A stretch of DNA of 43,499 bases, taken from positions 1 to 43,499 of the forward strand of contig WBTZ01000025.1 in NCBI GenBank assembly GCA_009026175.1, written 5' to 3'. This document shows positions 25,899 through 34,274 of the stretch, one piece after another (within the stretch, counting starts at the first letter, position 1; every line of letters begins with the position of its first letter). A program made the position numbers and the translations under genes. The notes under the pieces are model-generated. The model made no database searches, had not been told where the DNA came from, and was given only the letters and a program-made list of their open reading frames with translations. The stretch comes from Zoogloea sp. (lineage in GTDB: Bacteria; Pseudomonadota; Gammaproteobacteria; Burkholderiales; Rhodocyclaceae).

Positions 25899-26581
25899 TC
25901 GGCGGACGGTGCGGAGCCGTCCAGCAGACGGCTCAGGGCGGCCGGGTCCAGCAGGCGGGTGGCGCCCCGCCGGGTGTGGATCAGGCCTGCATCCACCCAT
26001 TCGCCGAGCAGCCTGGCCACCACTTCCCGGGTAGTGCCCAGATGGAAGCCCATCTGCTGCTGGGTCATGCGCAGTTCCCCGCTGGATGCGGCGTGGGTCA
26101 GCAGCAGGTTGGCGAGACGTTGCCGGAGGGTGTAGGCATGCACCTCTTCGAGCTGCCCCATGAGGTGGAAGACCAGGGAGGACAGGGTCCGGACCGTGAA
26201 GTCTCGGATCAGTGGCTGCTCCGCGAACAACTGGCGGTAGGTGGCGGCCGGCAGGACCGCCAGGGTGGTGGGCTCGACGGCCTGGACCCAGGCCGGGTAG
26301 AGCAGATCGTTGAACAGGCTGTTGAGGGCGAAGACACAGGTCTCCCCCGGCGCGATGGTGTAGAGGGTGGCTTCGGTGCCATTGGGCGCCAGGGCATACA
26401 CCCGCAGGTGCCCCTCCAGCACGAAGTAAGCCCCGGAGGCCTTCTGCCCCTTGTGGAGGAGGGGCGTGGTGGAGGGGACGTGGCGGCTCGTTGCGCCCCG
26501 CTCGAGGAGGCGCCGGCCCTCGGGGGGCAGATCGCGGAAGGGGCTGAAGTCGGCGAGGTCGGGCATGGGCGGCTTTGTCAT
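25895..26581 (-). CDS. Crp/Fnr-family transcriptional regulator
   Basis: 228 aa from ATG 26581, whose ATGA overlaps the stop of the cytochrome c peroxidase gene; ATG 26566 is an alternative. N-terminal cNMP-binding fold: LLHKGQKASGAYFVLEGHLRVYALAPNGTEATLYTIAPGETCVFAL. Long dimer helix, then winged HTH RMTQQQMGFHLGTTREVVARLLGEWVDAGLIHTRRG; the recognition helix TREVVARLL keeps the FNR-like E-x-x-A-R pattern. The N-terminal cysteine cluster of FNR is absent, so it is not an Fe-S oxygen sensor of that type; a ligand or haem signal is possible. It probably controls the gene upstream of it and perhaps itself, through the two repeated motifs at 27702-27754 (inference). Confidence 0.9.
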   Translation of the reverse strand: MTKPPMPDLADFSPFRDLPPEGRRLLERGATSRHVPSTTPLLHKGQKASGAYFVLEGHLRVYALAPNGTEATLYTIAPGETCVFALNSLFNDLLYPAWVQAVEPTTLAVLPAATYRQLFAEQPLIRDFTVRTLSSLVFHLMGQLEEVHAYTLRQRLANLLLTHAASSGELRMTQQQMGFHLGTTREVVARLLGEWVDAGLIHTRRGATRLLDPAALSRLLDGSAPSAD

Positions 26582-27645
26582 GGGAGGCCATCCGCATGGC
26601 CGCGGCGCAGGCTGTCGCTGCTCAGGGCATGCAGAAAGGCCACGATGTCGGCCACATCCTGCCTGCTCAGGGGGCTGCGGTCCACCCGGCCGAGGGTTCC
26701 GTCGCTGGTCCGCCAGGTGTTCAGGCGGCCACTGCGGGCGAGCTGGGACTCCGCCATGATGCGCACCACTTCGTCCAGGCGCTTGACTGCACCATTGTGC
26801 AGCCAGGGGCCGGTGAGGGCTACGTTGCGCAGGGAGGGGATGCGCCAGGCCATGGCTCTGCCGTCTACCCGCAGGGAGGGGTGGCGGGCCTCCGCGGGGC
26901 CTGGATTGGCGGGAAACAGGCGCAAGGGGTGGCGCCCATCCGGCAGGCTGGCGTCGCTGAAGTTGGGCCCCCGATGGCACAGCACGCAGCCCACCGCCTC
27001 GAAAAGCGCCATGCCCCGCCGCTGGGGGGCATCGAGGGCATTCATATCGCCCCGCACGAAGCGGTCGTAGGGGCTGTCGGAGGTGATCAGGGTGCGCTCG
27101 TAGGCGGCGATGGCCCGGGTGATGCCGGCAAAGCTGACCGGAGCCCCCCCTCCGTAGGCAGCCCGGAAGGCAGCGGCGTAGCCGGGAGCCGACCGGATCC
27201 GCCGCTCTGCCTCGGCGGCCGACGGCAACCCCATCTCGATGGGGTTGAGGATGGGGCCGGCGGCCTGGGCCTCGAGGGATGGGGCGCGGCCGTCCCAGAA
27301 CAGTACCCGCTGAAAGGCGGTGTTCCAGACCGTCGGGGTGTTGCGCGGCCCCACGGCGCCGCCGATCCCTCGGGCTGTGGCGCGCCCGTCCGCGCCAGCC
27401 TTGCCGTACAGGTCGTGGCAGCTGCGGCAGGACAGGCTGCCGTCAGCGGACAGGCGCGGCTCCTCGAAGAGGCGCCGGCCCAGGGCGATCAGGGCCGGGC
27501 TGCCGGGCGGGCCGGGGGGGCGCTCCGGCAAGGCCTCCCAGACGTAGCGTCCGTCGGGCGGGGGGGAGATGGCCGGCTCGGCGGCCAGCACCGGTTGGAC
27601 GCCGATGAAGGCCGCCATCAGACGAAGGCTGCGCCAGTAGCCCAT
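26578..27645 (-). CDS. Dihaem cytochrome c peroxidase / MauG-like protein
   Basis: Periplasmic dihaem protein of 355 aa; a signal peptide is visible (MGYWRSLRLMAAFIGVQPVLAAEP). Two c-type haem sites: CRSCH (73-77) and CVLCH (220-224). Family blocks NTPTVWNTAFQRVLFWDGRAPSLEAQAAGPI, NPIEMG and IPSLRNVALTGPWLHNGAVKRLDEVV match the bacterial CCP/MauG family. It would reduce H2O2 using cytochrome c or act as a MauG-type oxidase; sequence alone does not separate these. The Crp/Fnr gene overlaps its stop. Its start lies 195 bases from the divergent cysteine hydrolase. Two tandem operator-like motifs lie 57-109 bases upstream. Confidence 0.92.
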   Translation of the reverse strand: MGYWRSLRLMAAFIGVQPVLAAEPAISPPPDGRYVWEALPERPPGPPGSPALIALGRRLFEEPRLSADGSLSCRSCHDLYGKAGADGRATARGIGGAVGPRNTPTVWNTAFQRVLFWDGRAPSLEAQAAGPILNPIEMGLPSAAEAERRIRSAPGYAAAFRAAYGGGAPVSFAGITRAIAAYERTLITSDSPYDRFVRGDMNALDAPQRRGMALFEAVGCVLCHRGPNFSDASLPDGRHPLRLFPANPGPAEARHPSLRVDGRAMAWRIPSLRNVALTGPWLHNGAVKRLDEVVRIMAESQLARSGRLNTWRTSDGTLGRVDRSPLSRQDVADIVAFLHALSSDSLRRGHADGLP

Positions 27646-27701
27646 GATCCGCTCCAGGGGTGACGATGGCCATGAGCTTAGTCATTGGAGCCGGGCGCCT
27701 C

Positions 27702-27754
27702 TGTAGCAAATGTTACGTAGTCGGCATAGGCCGGCTTGTGTAGCCGATGTTACG
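27702..27754. promoter_or_regulatory. Tandem 16-bp operator-like motifs
   Basis: TGTAGCAAATGTTACG (27702-27717) and TGTAGCCGATGTTACG (27739-27754) differ at two positions and lie 37 bp apart start to start, about 3.5 helical turns. Each has internal symmetry, GTAGC(A/C)-N2-TGTTAC. They sit between the divergent peroxidase and cysteine hydrolase genes and are candidates for binding the linked Crp/Fnr protein. Confidence 0.6.
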
Positions 27755-27840
27755 GAAGCCCTGCCACCCGGGGAGGAGGATGGCGGCACCGGTCGGGCAG
27801 GAGCCCGGCCGGCCTGTCCTGATTATCGAGGAGTCGAATC

Positions 27841-28536
27841 ATGAAGTGCTTGAAGACCCTGTTGCTGGCTGTCCCCCTCTCCCTGTCCGCCATCTCCGCC
27901 ATCTCCGCCAGCGCCGGCGGGCCCGCCCTGCCGGTGTTCGAACCCGCGCGCACCGCGCTGGTGGTCACCGATCCCCAGAATGACTTTCTGAGCGAGAAGG
28001 GCAAGCTGCATGGCCTGCTCGCGGAGAATCTCAAGGAACTGGGCACGCTCGAGAATCTTGAGCAGCTGATGCGGGCTGCCCGTTCGGCGGGCATCCCGCT
28101 GGTGGTGGACCCGCTGGTCTTCGTGCCCGCGGATGGGGCCCGGACCCATGCCGGCACGCTGCAGCGCCAGTTGCTGGACATGGGGGCCCTGCAGGGCTGG
28201 GGGGCCGAATTCCATGAGCGCTACCTGCCCTACATCCGCGGTGACGGTGCGCGGGTGGTGGCACCCCACAAGCTGTATGGGCCCGAGAGCAATGACCTGA
28301 TCTACCAGCTGCGCAGCCACGGCATCGATACGGTAGTCCTCGCCGGGCTGGTGGCCAATCTGTGCGTGGACTCCCACATGCGGGCGCTGATGGAGAACGG
28401 CTTTCGGGTGTATGTGGTGAAGGATGCGGTGGCCGCTACCGGGCGGGACGCCTACCAGGCGGCGCTGGTCAATTTCGGCATGATCGCCAACGGGGTGCTG
28501 AGCACCCGGGAGGCGGTGGCTGCGATGGCACGCTGA
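27841..28536 (+). CDS. Exported isochorismatase-like cysteine hydrolase
   Basis: 231 aa. The isochorismatase/nicotinamidase-type triad is visible: Asp44 (TDPQNDFL), Lys144 (APHKLYGPESND) and Cys175 (VANLCVDSHMRAL). The GLVANLCVDSHMRALMENGFRVYVVKDAVAATG block is typical. An N-terminal signal peptide is apparent (MKCLKTLLLAVPLSLSAISAISASAGGP, cleavage probably near residue 24), unusual for this mostly cytoplasmic family. The substrate cannot be inferred (candidates are an amide, ureide or peroxide-linked compound). It has an AGGAG ribosome site. It is divergent from the dihaem peroxidase and shares the operator region with it. Confidence 0.87.
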   Translation: MKCLKTLLLAVPLSLSAISAISASAGGPALPVFEPARTALVVTDPQNDFLSEKGKLHGLLAENLKELGTLENLEQLMRAARSAGIPLVVDPLVFVPADGARTHAGTLQRQLLDMGALQGWGAEFHERYLPYIRGDGARVVAPHKLYGPESNDLIYQLRSHGIDTVVLAGLVANLCVDSHMRALMENGFRVYVVKDAVAATGRDAYQAALVNFGMIANGVLSTREAVAAMAR

Positions 28537-28556
28537 CGGCGTTGCCTGGGCTGCCC

Positions 28557-29330
28557 TCAGCGAGGGGCGCCCAGGCCGATCTCCCGGGCCGTGGCAGGCC
28601 CGATCCGCGTGTCGGCCAGGCTGTCCGGGATCAGGGCCTGGTTCTCGCTCACGGGGACGCGCCCGGCCATGATCTCGGCGAGGTGCTGCGGGTGGCGGGG
28701 CTGGTGCTCCGGCTCGGCATAGCCGTCCGGAAAAATCGGCTGGTTGGTGGCGCGGTCGTACTTGTCCGAGGCGCCGAGGGTGTGGAGCAGTTCGTGGGCG
28801 ACGATCACCAGATTGCGCTGGTGCTCGCTACGGCTGGCAAACACCTTGATGATGCCGATCTTGCCCTTTTCCAGGCCGACGGAATGTTCGAGCACCGGGC
28901 TGAGGGCGGGGTCGTGGTACAGCACGAACAGGCGGATCTGTGGTCGTGGGCCGGGGGCGCCGTCATGGCGCCAGGCCCACAGGCGCAGCTGCAGGCTCCA
29001 CCAGGCCACCGACAGACTGTTGCCGCCTTGCGGGTAGGGCGGTGGCAGGGCTTCGACCGGCGGCGCCAGATTGAGGGCCACGGGGCGCAGAACCGGGTTG
29101 CCGTGGCGCAGCACTTCTTCCTGCAGCCATTCGCCGACCGCGGCGAAGTCGTCCGGGCGCAGCTGCGCAACGATCTGACGGCTGGCCGCAGAGGCGTCGG
29201 CGGCGATCGGGTAGATCGTCACGTGGATCGAGTCCTTCCAGTCGGTGGCCTGGGCATGGCTCCGCCAGGCGCCGACGGCCACCGTGGCAAGGATGAACAG
29301 CAGGACGGCGATGCGCAGGGTGCGGAACAT
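28557..29330 (-). CDS. Putative membrane-anchored or secreted zinc metalloprotease-like protein
   Basis: 257 aa, no named family recognised. An N-terminal hydrophobic segment (TLRIAVLLFILATVAVGAW) is a signal peptide or anchor. The one enzyme-like motif is VIVAHELLHTLGASDKYD: His179-Glu180-x-x-His183-x-x-Gly186-x-x-Asp189, which fits the extended HExxHxxGxxD zinc motif known from snapalysin-type metzincins. The middle (SLSVAWWSLQLRLWAWRHDG, IRLFVLYHDPALSPVLEHSVGLEKGKIGIIKVFAS) suggests a beta-rich domain leading into the active-site helix. It converges on the cysteine hydrolase with a 20-base gap, and the fumarase terminator lies just upstream. The function is open; catalytic residues appear present. 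Confidence 0.75.
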   Translation of the reverse strand: MFRTLRIAVLLFILATVAVGAWRSHAQATDWKDSIHVTIYPIAADASAASRQIVAQLRPDDFAAVGEWLQEEVLRHGNPVLRPVALNLAPPVEALPPPYPQGGNSLSVAWWSLQLRLWAWRHDGAPGPRPQIRLFVLYHDPALSPVLEHSVGLEKGKIGIIKVFASRSEHQRNLVIVAHELLHTLGASDKYDRATNQPIFPDGYAEPEHQPRHPQHLAEIMAGRVPVSENQALIPDSLADTRIGPATAREIGLGAPR

Positions 29331-29367
29331 GGTGCGGGAGGAGGATGACGGAGATGGGCCAGAGATG

Positions 29368-29394
29368 AAAAACCCGGCACGAGGCCGGGCTTTT
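29368..29394 (-). terminator. Intrinsic terminator of the fumarase gene
   Basis: CCCGGC / GCCGGG stem with a 5-base loop, flanked by A5 on the left and T4 on the right. On the minus strand it ends in TTTTT, 18 bases after the fumarase stop. It could also act on plus-strand transcripts. Confidence 0.85.
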
Positions 29395-29411
29395 CACGGA
29401 GCGCTGCGGGT

Positions 29412-30947
29412 TCAGGCCACGGCGACCGGGATCTTGCCGATGCGGGCCTGCCATTCCTTCGGGCCGGTGTTGTGCACGCTGGTGCCGGAGGAATCCACTG
29501 CCACGGTGACGGGCATGTTGACCACGTCGAACTCGTAGATGGCCTCCATGCCCAGGTCGGCGAAGCCGACGACCTTGGCCGACTTGATGGCCTTGGCCAC
29601 CAGGTAGGCGGCACCGCCGACGGCCATCAGGTAGGCGGACTGGTTGTCCTTGATCGCCTCGATGGCGGTGGGGCCGCGCTCGGACTTGCCGACCATGGAG
29701 ATCAGGCCGGTCTGCTCGAGCATCATGCGGGTGAACTTGTCCATGCGGGTGGCGGTGGTGGGGCCGGCGGGGCCGACCACTTCATCACGCACCGGGTCCA
29801 CCGGGCCGACGTAGTAGATCACCCGGTTGGTGAAGTCCACGGGCAGCTTCTCGCCCTTGGCCAGCATGTCGGCGATGCGCTTGTGGGCGGCGTCGCGGCC
29901 GGTGAGCATCTTGCCGTTGAGGAGCAGCTTCTGGCCCGGCTTCCAGGCGGCGACCTGTTCCTTGGTCAGGGTGTTGAGGTCCACCTGGGTGGCGGCCTTG
30001 AGGTCCGGCGTCCAGGTGACGGCGGGCCAGTCTTCCAGCTTGGGCGGCTCGATCTTGGCGGGACCGGAGCCGTCGAGGTGGAAGTGGCAGTGACGGGTGG
30101 CGGCGCAGTTGGGCACCAGGGCCACCGGCAGGTTGGCGGCGTGGCAGGGGTAGTCCAGCACCTTCACGTCGAGCACGGTGGTCAGGCCGCCGAGGCCCTG
30201 GGCGCCGACGCCGAGGGCGTTGATCTTCTCCATCAGCTCGAGGCGCAGCTCTTCCGGACGGGTCAGCTTGGCACCGCTGGCGGCCTTGGCCTTCAGCTCG
30301 TGGATGTCCACCGGGGCCATGATGGATTCCTTGGCCAGCAGCATGGCCTTCTCGGGCGTGCCGCCGATGCCGATGCCGATGATGCCCGGCGGACACCATC
30401 CGGCGCCCATCTCGGGGATCTTCTTGAGGACCCAGTCCACCAGGTCGTCGGAGGGGTTGAGCATGGCGAACTTGGACTTGGCTTCCGAGCCGCCGCCCTT
30501 GGCCGCGCAGATCACTTCCACATGATGGCCGGGGACGAGCTCGAAGTGGACCACCGCGGGGGTGTTGTCCTTGGTGTTCTTGCGGGTGCCGGCCGGGTCG
30601 GCCAGCACCGAGGCGCGCAGCGGGTTGTCCGGGTTGGCGTAGGCACGGCGGACGCCTTCGTCGATCATCTGCTGGACGCTCATGGTGGCGTCCGGCCAGG
30701 TGACCTGCATGCCGACCTTGATGAAGACCATGCCGATGCCGGTGTCCTGGCAGATCGGGCGGTGGCCTTCGGCGGCCATGCGGGAGTTGGTCAGGATCTG
30801 GGCGATGGCGTCCTTGGCCGCGGGCGATTCCTCGCGCTCGTAGGCTTCGCCGAGGGCCTTGATGTAGTCCAGCGGGTGGTAGTAGCTGATGTACTGGAAG
30901 GCGTCCGCGACGGACTGGATCAGGTCTTCCTGTTTGATGGCGGTCAT
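29412..30947 (-). CDS. fumA: Class I (Fe-S) fumarate hydratase
   Basis: TCA cycle enzyme interconverting fumarate and malate, 511 aa, oxygen-sensitive [4Fe-4S] type with both domains in one chain. The start at 30947 has a GGAGC site; the longer open frame upstream overlaps the next gene and is not coding. Likely cluster cysteines: Cys66 (PICQDTG), Cys185 (GWCPPGIIGIGIGG) and Cys281 (NCAATRHCHFH). Other blocks: AAKGGGSEAKSKFAMLNP in the N-terminal domain, and YYVGPVDPVRDEVVGPAGPTTATRMDKF and MVGKSERG in the C-terminal beta domain. It lies 17 bases after the yqhA-like gene on the same strand. Confidence 0.96.
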   Translation of the reverse strand: MTAIKQEDLIQSVADAFQYISYYHPLDYIKALGEAYEREESPAAKDAIAQILTNSRMAAEGHRPICQDTGIGMVFIKVGMQVTWPDATMSVQQMIDEGVRRAYANPDNPLRASVLADPAGTRKNTKDNTPAVVHFELVPGHHVEVICAAKGGGSEAKSKFAMLNPSDDLVDWVLKKIPEMGAGWCPPGIIGIGIGGTPEKAMLLAKESIMAPVDIHELKAKAASGAKLTRPEELRLELMEKINALGVGAQGLGGLTTVLDVKVLDYPCHAANLPVALVPNCAATRHCHFHLDGSGPAKIEPPKLEDWPAVTWTPDLKAATQVDLNTLTKEQVAAWKPGQKLLLNGKMLTGRDAAHKRIADMLAKGEKLPVDFTNRVIYYVGPVDPVRDEVVGPAGPTTATRMDKFTRMMLEQTGLISMVGKSERGPTAIEAIKDNQSAYLMAVGGAAYLVAKAIKSAKVVGFADLGMEAIYEFDVVNMPVTVAVDSSGTSVHNTGPKEWQARIGKIPVAVA

Positions 30948-30964
30948 GGGTGAAGCTCCCTCTC

Positions 30965-31495
30965 TTAGTGTTTTGACAGCAAAACGGTCTGGTTCATCAT
31001 CTTGTCCACCAGGGCCATGGCGAGGGCGGACAGCAGGAACACGACATGGATGATCACCTGCCACATGATCGTGTGCTCGGCCAGGTTGGCGGCGTTGATG
31101 AAGGTTTTCAGCAGGTGGATCGAGGAGATGCCGATGATGGCGGTGGACAGCTTGATCTTGAGCACGCCGGCGTTGACGTGGGACAGCCACTCCGGCTGGT
31201 CCGGGTGGTCCTCCAGGTCGAGGCGCGACACAAAGGTCTCGTAGCCGCCGATGATGACCATGATCAGCAGGTTGGCGATCATCACCACGTCGATCAGGCC
31301 GAGGACCACCAGCATGGTCTCGGTTTCGCTGATGTGGCCACCGGACTCGAAGACCGAGCTGACCAGGTGGAACAGCTCGGCCATGAACAGGTAGACGTAG
31401 ATGCCCTGGGCCACGATCAGGCCCAGGTAAAGCGGCGCCTGCAGCCAGCGGCTCCAGAAGATGAAACGTTCGAGTTGTTGCGGACCTTTGCTCAT
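30965..31495 (-). CDS. YqhA/UPF0114-family inner-membrane protein
   Basis: 176 aa from ATG 31495 ([23 protein letters not shown]); the frame continues upstream but the family begins here. About four membrane helices: [73 protein letters not shown] and [21 protein letters not shown]. The [14 protein letters not shown] start and [11 protein letters not shown] are characteristic of UPF0114. The function of the family is not established. It sits directly before the fumarase gene and is divergent from purB across 104 bases. Confidence 0.9.
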   Translation of the reverse strand: MSKGPQQLERFIFWSRWLQAPLYLGLIVAQGIYVYLFMAELFHLVSSVFESGGHISETETMLVVLGLIDVVMIANLLIMVIIGGYETFVSRLDLEDHPDQPEWLSHVNAGVLKIKLSTAIIGISSIHLLKTFINAANLAEHTIMWQVIIHVVFLLSALAMALVDKMMNQTVLLSKH

Positions 31496-31560
31496 GATCG
31501 GGTGATGCAGTTGGGGGAGCCCGGATTTTATCATCGGCGAACGGCCCTCCAAGACGGTAA

Positions 31561-32967
<1,407 letters not shown>

Positions 32968-32978
32968 GGCACAAGGGG

Positions 32979-33051
32979 CCTGCAGGGGCGGCCTCAGCCG
33001 CCCGCTGGCGCTTGATCGAGGTCCGAGGGCGGCTGAAGCCGCCCCTGCAGG
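32979..33051. repeat. REP-like inverted pair downstream of purB
   Basis: Two 25-bp arms (32979-33003 and 33027-33051) are inverted copies with a single mismatch, separated by 23 bases. Each arm contains its own hairpin core, GGCGGCTGAAGCCGCC or its near copy. This is the architecture of paired REP elements (REPIN) mobilised by RAYT transposases. It lies entirely in the purB-DUF2322 gap and could also act as a transcript-end structure. Confidence 0.75.
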
Positions 33052-33103
33052 TTTGACACGCCTCACCCTTTTCCCGATTTCCCCCGATCCCGGAGCATTC
33101 CCC

Positions 33104-33421
33104 ATGGCATTCGCCGACAAGCTCAAGACCCTGCCGGGCGTGTCCCACCTGGCCGCCATCCAGCTCAGCAACGCCGCCGGCGAGGTGGTCGCCACGATTG
33201 AGAACAAGCCCGGCCAGGCCGGCTCCCTGGCGGTGTACAACCACTTGGCCCAGATCCATGGCGCCATCACCCCGGAAGCCGCAGCCCAAGGCATCGAGAT
33301 CTACTCGGAGCACAGCGAGGATGCGCGCCTCAATCCGGGCAAACATCCCAACATCGACCGCCTGATCGGGCTGGTCGAGCGCGGCGAGACCCTGCGCGTC
33401 AAGCACGTCTTCGCTGCGTGA
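33104..33421 (+). CDS. DUF2322 family protein
   Basis: 105 aa from ATG 33104, which has a GGAG site; the frame extends to 33053 but that part overlaps the repeat region and lacks similarity. The sequence FADKLKTLPGVSHLAAIQLSNAAGEVVATIENKPGQAGSLAVYNHLAQIHGAI, followed by NPGKHPNIDRLIGLV, is what I recall of DUF2322, a small betaproteobacterial family of unknown role. No signal peptide, membrane segment or catalytic motif is evident, so it is presumably a small soluble cytoplasmic protein. A DUF3025 gene begins 14 bases downstream, so cotranscription is likely. Confidence 0.82.
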   Translation: MAFADKLKTLPGVSHLAAIQLSNAAGEVVATIENKPGQAGSLAVYNHLAQIHGAITPEAAAQGIEIYSEHSEDARLNPGKHPNIDRLIGLVERGETLRVKHVFAA

Positions 33422-33434
33422 GACCGCCCCCGGC

Positions 33435-34274
33435 GTGACGCCTGCGCCTGCCGCGCCGCCCGGCCCCGGGGGCTATCCCTGGGCGGCGCAGCCTCTCTTC
33501 GCGCCGATCGCCGGCCTGCTGGCCCGCTTTCCCGATGGCCTGCCCGATGCTGCGCGGCTCACCGCCACGCTGCGCGAAGTGGCTCCCGATGCCGCCTGCG
33601 GGGCCGGGCTGCCCATCGGTTTCATCCTGCCGCCCGCCGGACTCCAGGCCTACGAGGTGCATATTCATGCCACCGGCGAGGTGCCCACTCGCGCGGATGA
33701 TTGGCACGATTTCTTCAACGCGCTGGCCTGGTGCGTCTGGCCGCGGGCCAAGGCCGCCTGCAATGCACGCCATCTGGAGGTTCTGCGCGAGCGGGAAGCC
33801 GCCGGCCTGAGCGGGCGCGGGCCCCTGCGCGATGCCCTGACCCAGTTCGACGAATGTGGCGTGCTGGTGGTCAGCAGCGACCCGCAGATCCCGGAGCTGC
33901 TGGCGGCCCATGAGTGGCTGGAGGTGTTCTGGACGCGCCGGGCCCGGCTGATGGCGACGACCCGCTTCCTGGTTTTCGGGCACGCCAGCTGGGATCAGCT
34001 GCGCGCGCCCTTCATCGGCTTGTGCGCCAAGGCCTTGTACCGGGTGGTGCCGCCCGGGTGGTTCGCGCAGGCTGCTGCGCTGCGCCAGGCCGATGCGGAT
34101 GCCTGGCTCGCCGCGCGTCTGGCCGATGGGCTGCATCCGCTCGGGCGGGAGAGCCTGTTCCCCCTGCCCCTGCTGGGCATCCCCGGGGTCACGCCGGACA
34201 ACGAATGTGCGGCTTACTACACCGATACCCGCCAGTTCCGGCCACTGCGGCGCACCGGCGGGGGCTTGGGCTAG
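33435..34274 (+). CDS. DUF3025 domain protein
   Basis: 279 aa from a GTG start at 33435. The block [43 protein letters not shown] is the hallmark of DUF3025; [39 protein letters not shown] and the C-terminal [32 protein letters not shown] also fit. The function of the family is unknown. The conserved DWHDFFNAL and FGHA with a terminal Asp/Tyr-rich motif suggest a conserved site but no known chemistry. No signal peptide is seen. It ends on a CTAG shared with the stop of the convergent sensor gene. Confidence 0.82.
   Translation: MTPAPAAPPGPGGYPWAAQPLFAPIAGLLARFPDGLPDAARLTATLREVAPDAACGAGLPIGFILPPAGLQAYEVHIHATGEVPTRADDWHDFFNALAWCVWPRAKAACNARHLEVLREREAAGLSGRGPLRDALTQFDECGVLVVSSDPQIPELLAAHEWLEVFWTRRARLMATTRFLVFGHASWDQLRAPFIGLCAKALYRVVPPGWFAQAAALRQADADAWLAARLADGLHPLGRESLFPLPLLGIPGVTPDNECAAYYTDTRQFRPLRRTGGGLG

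Noticed and set aside
26582-26980. N-terminal extension of the Crp/Fnr frame
   Set aside because: It is a Pro/Arg/Gln-rich shadow of the peroxidase gene. The regulator begins at the ATGA overlap.
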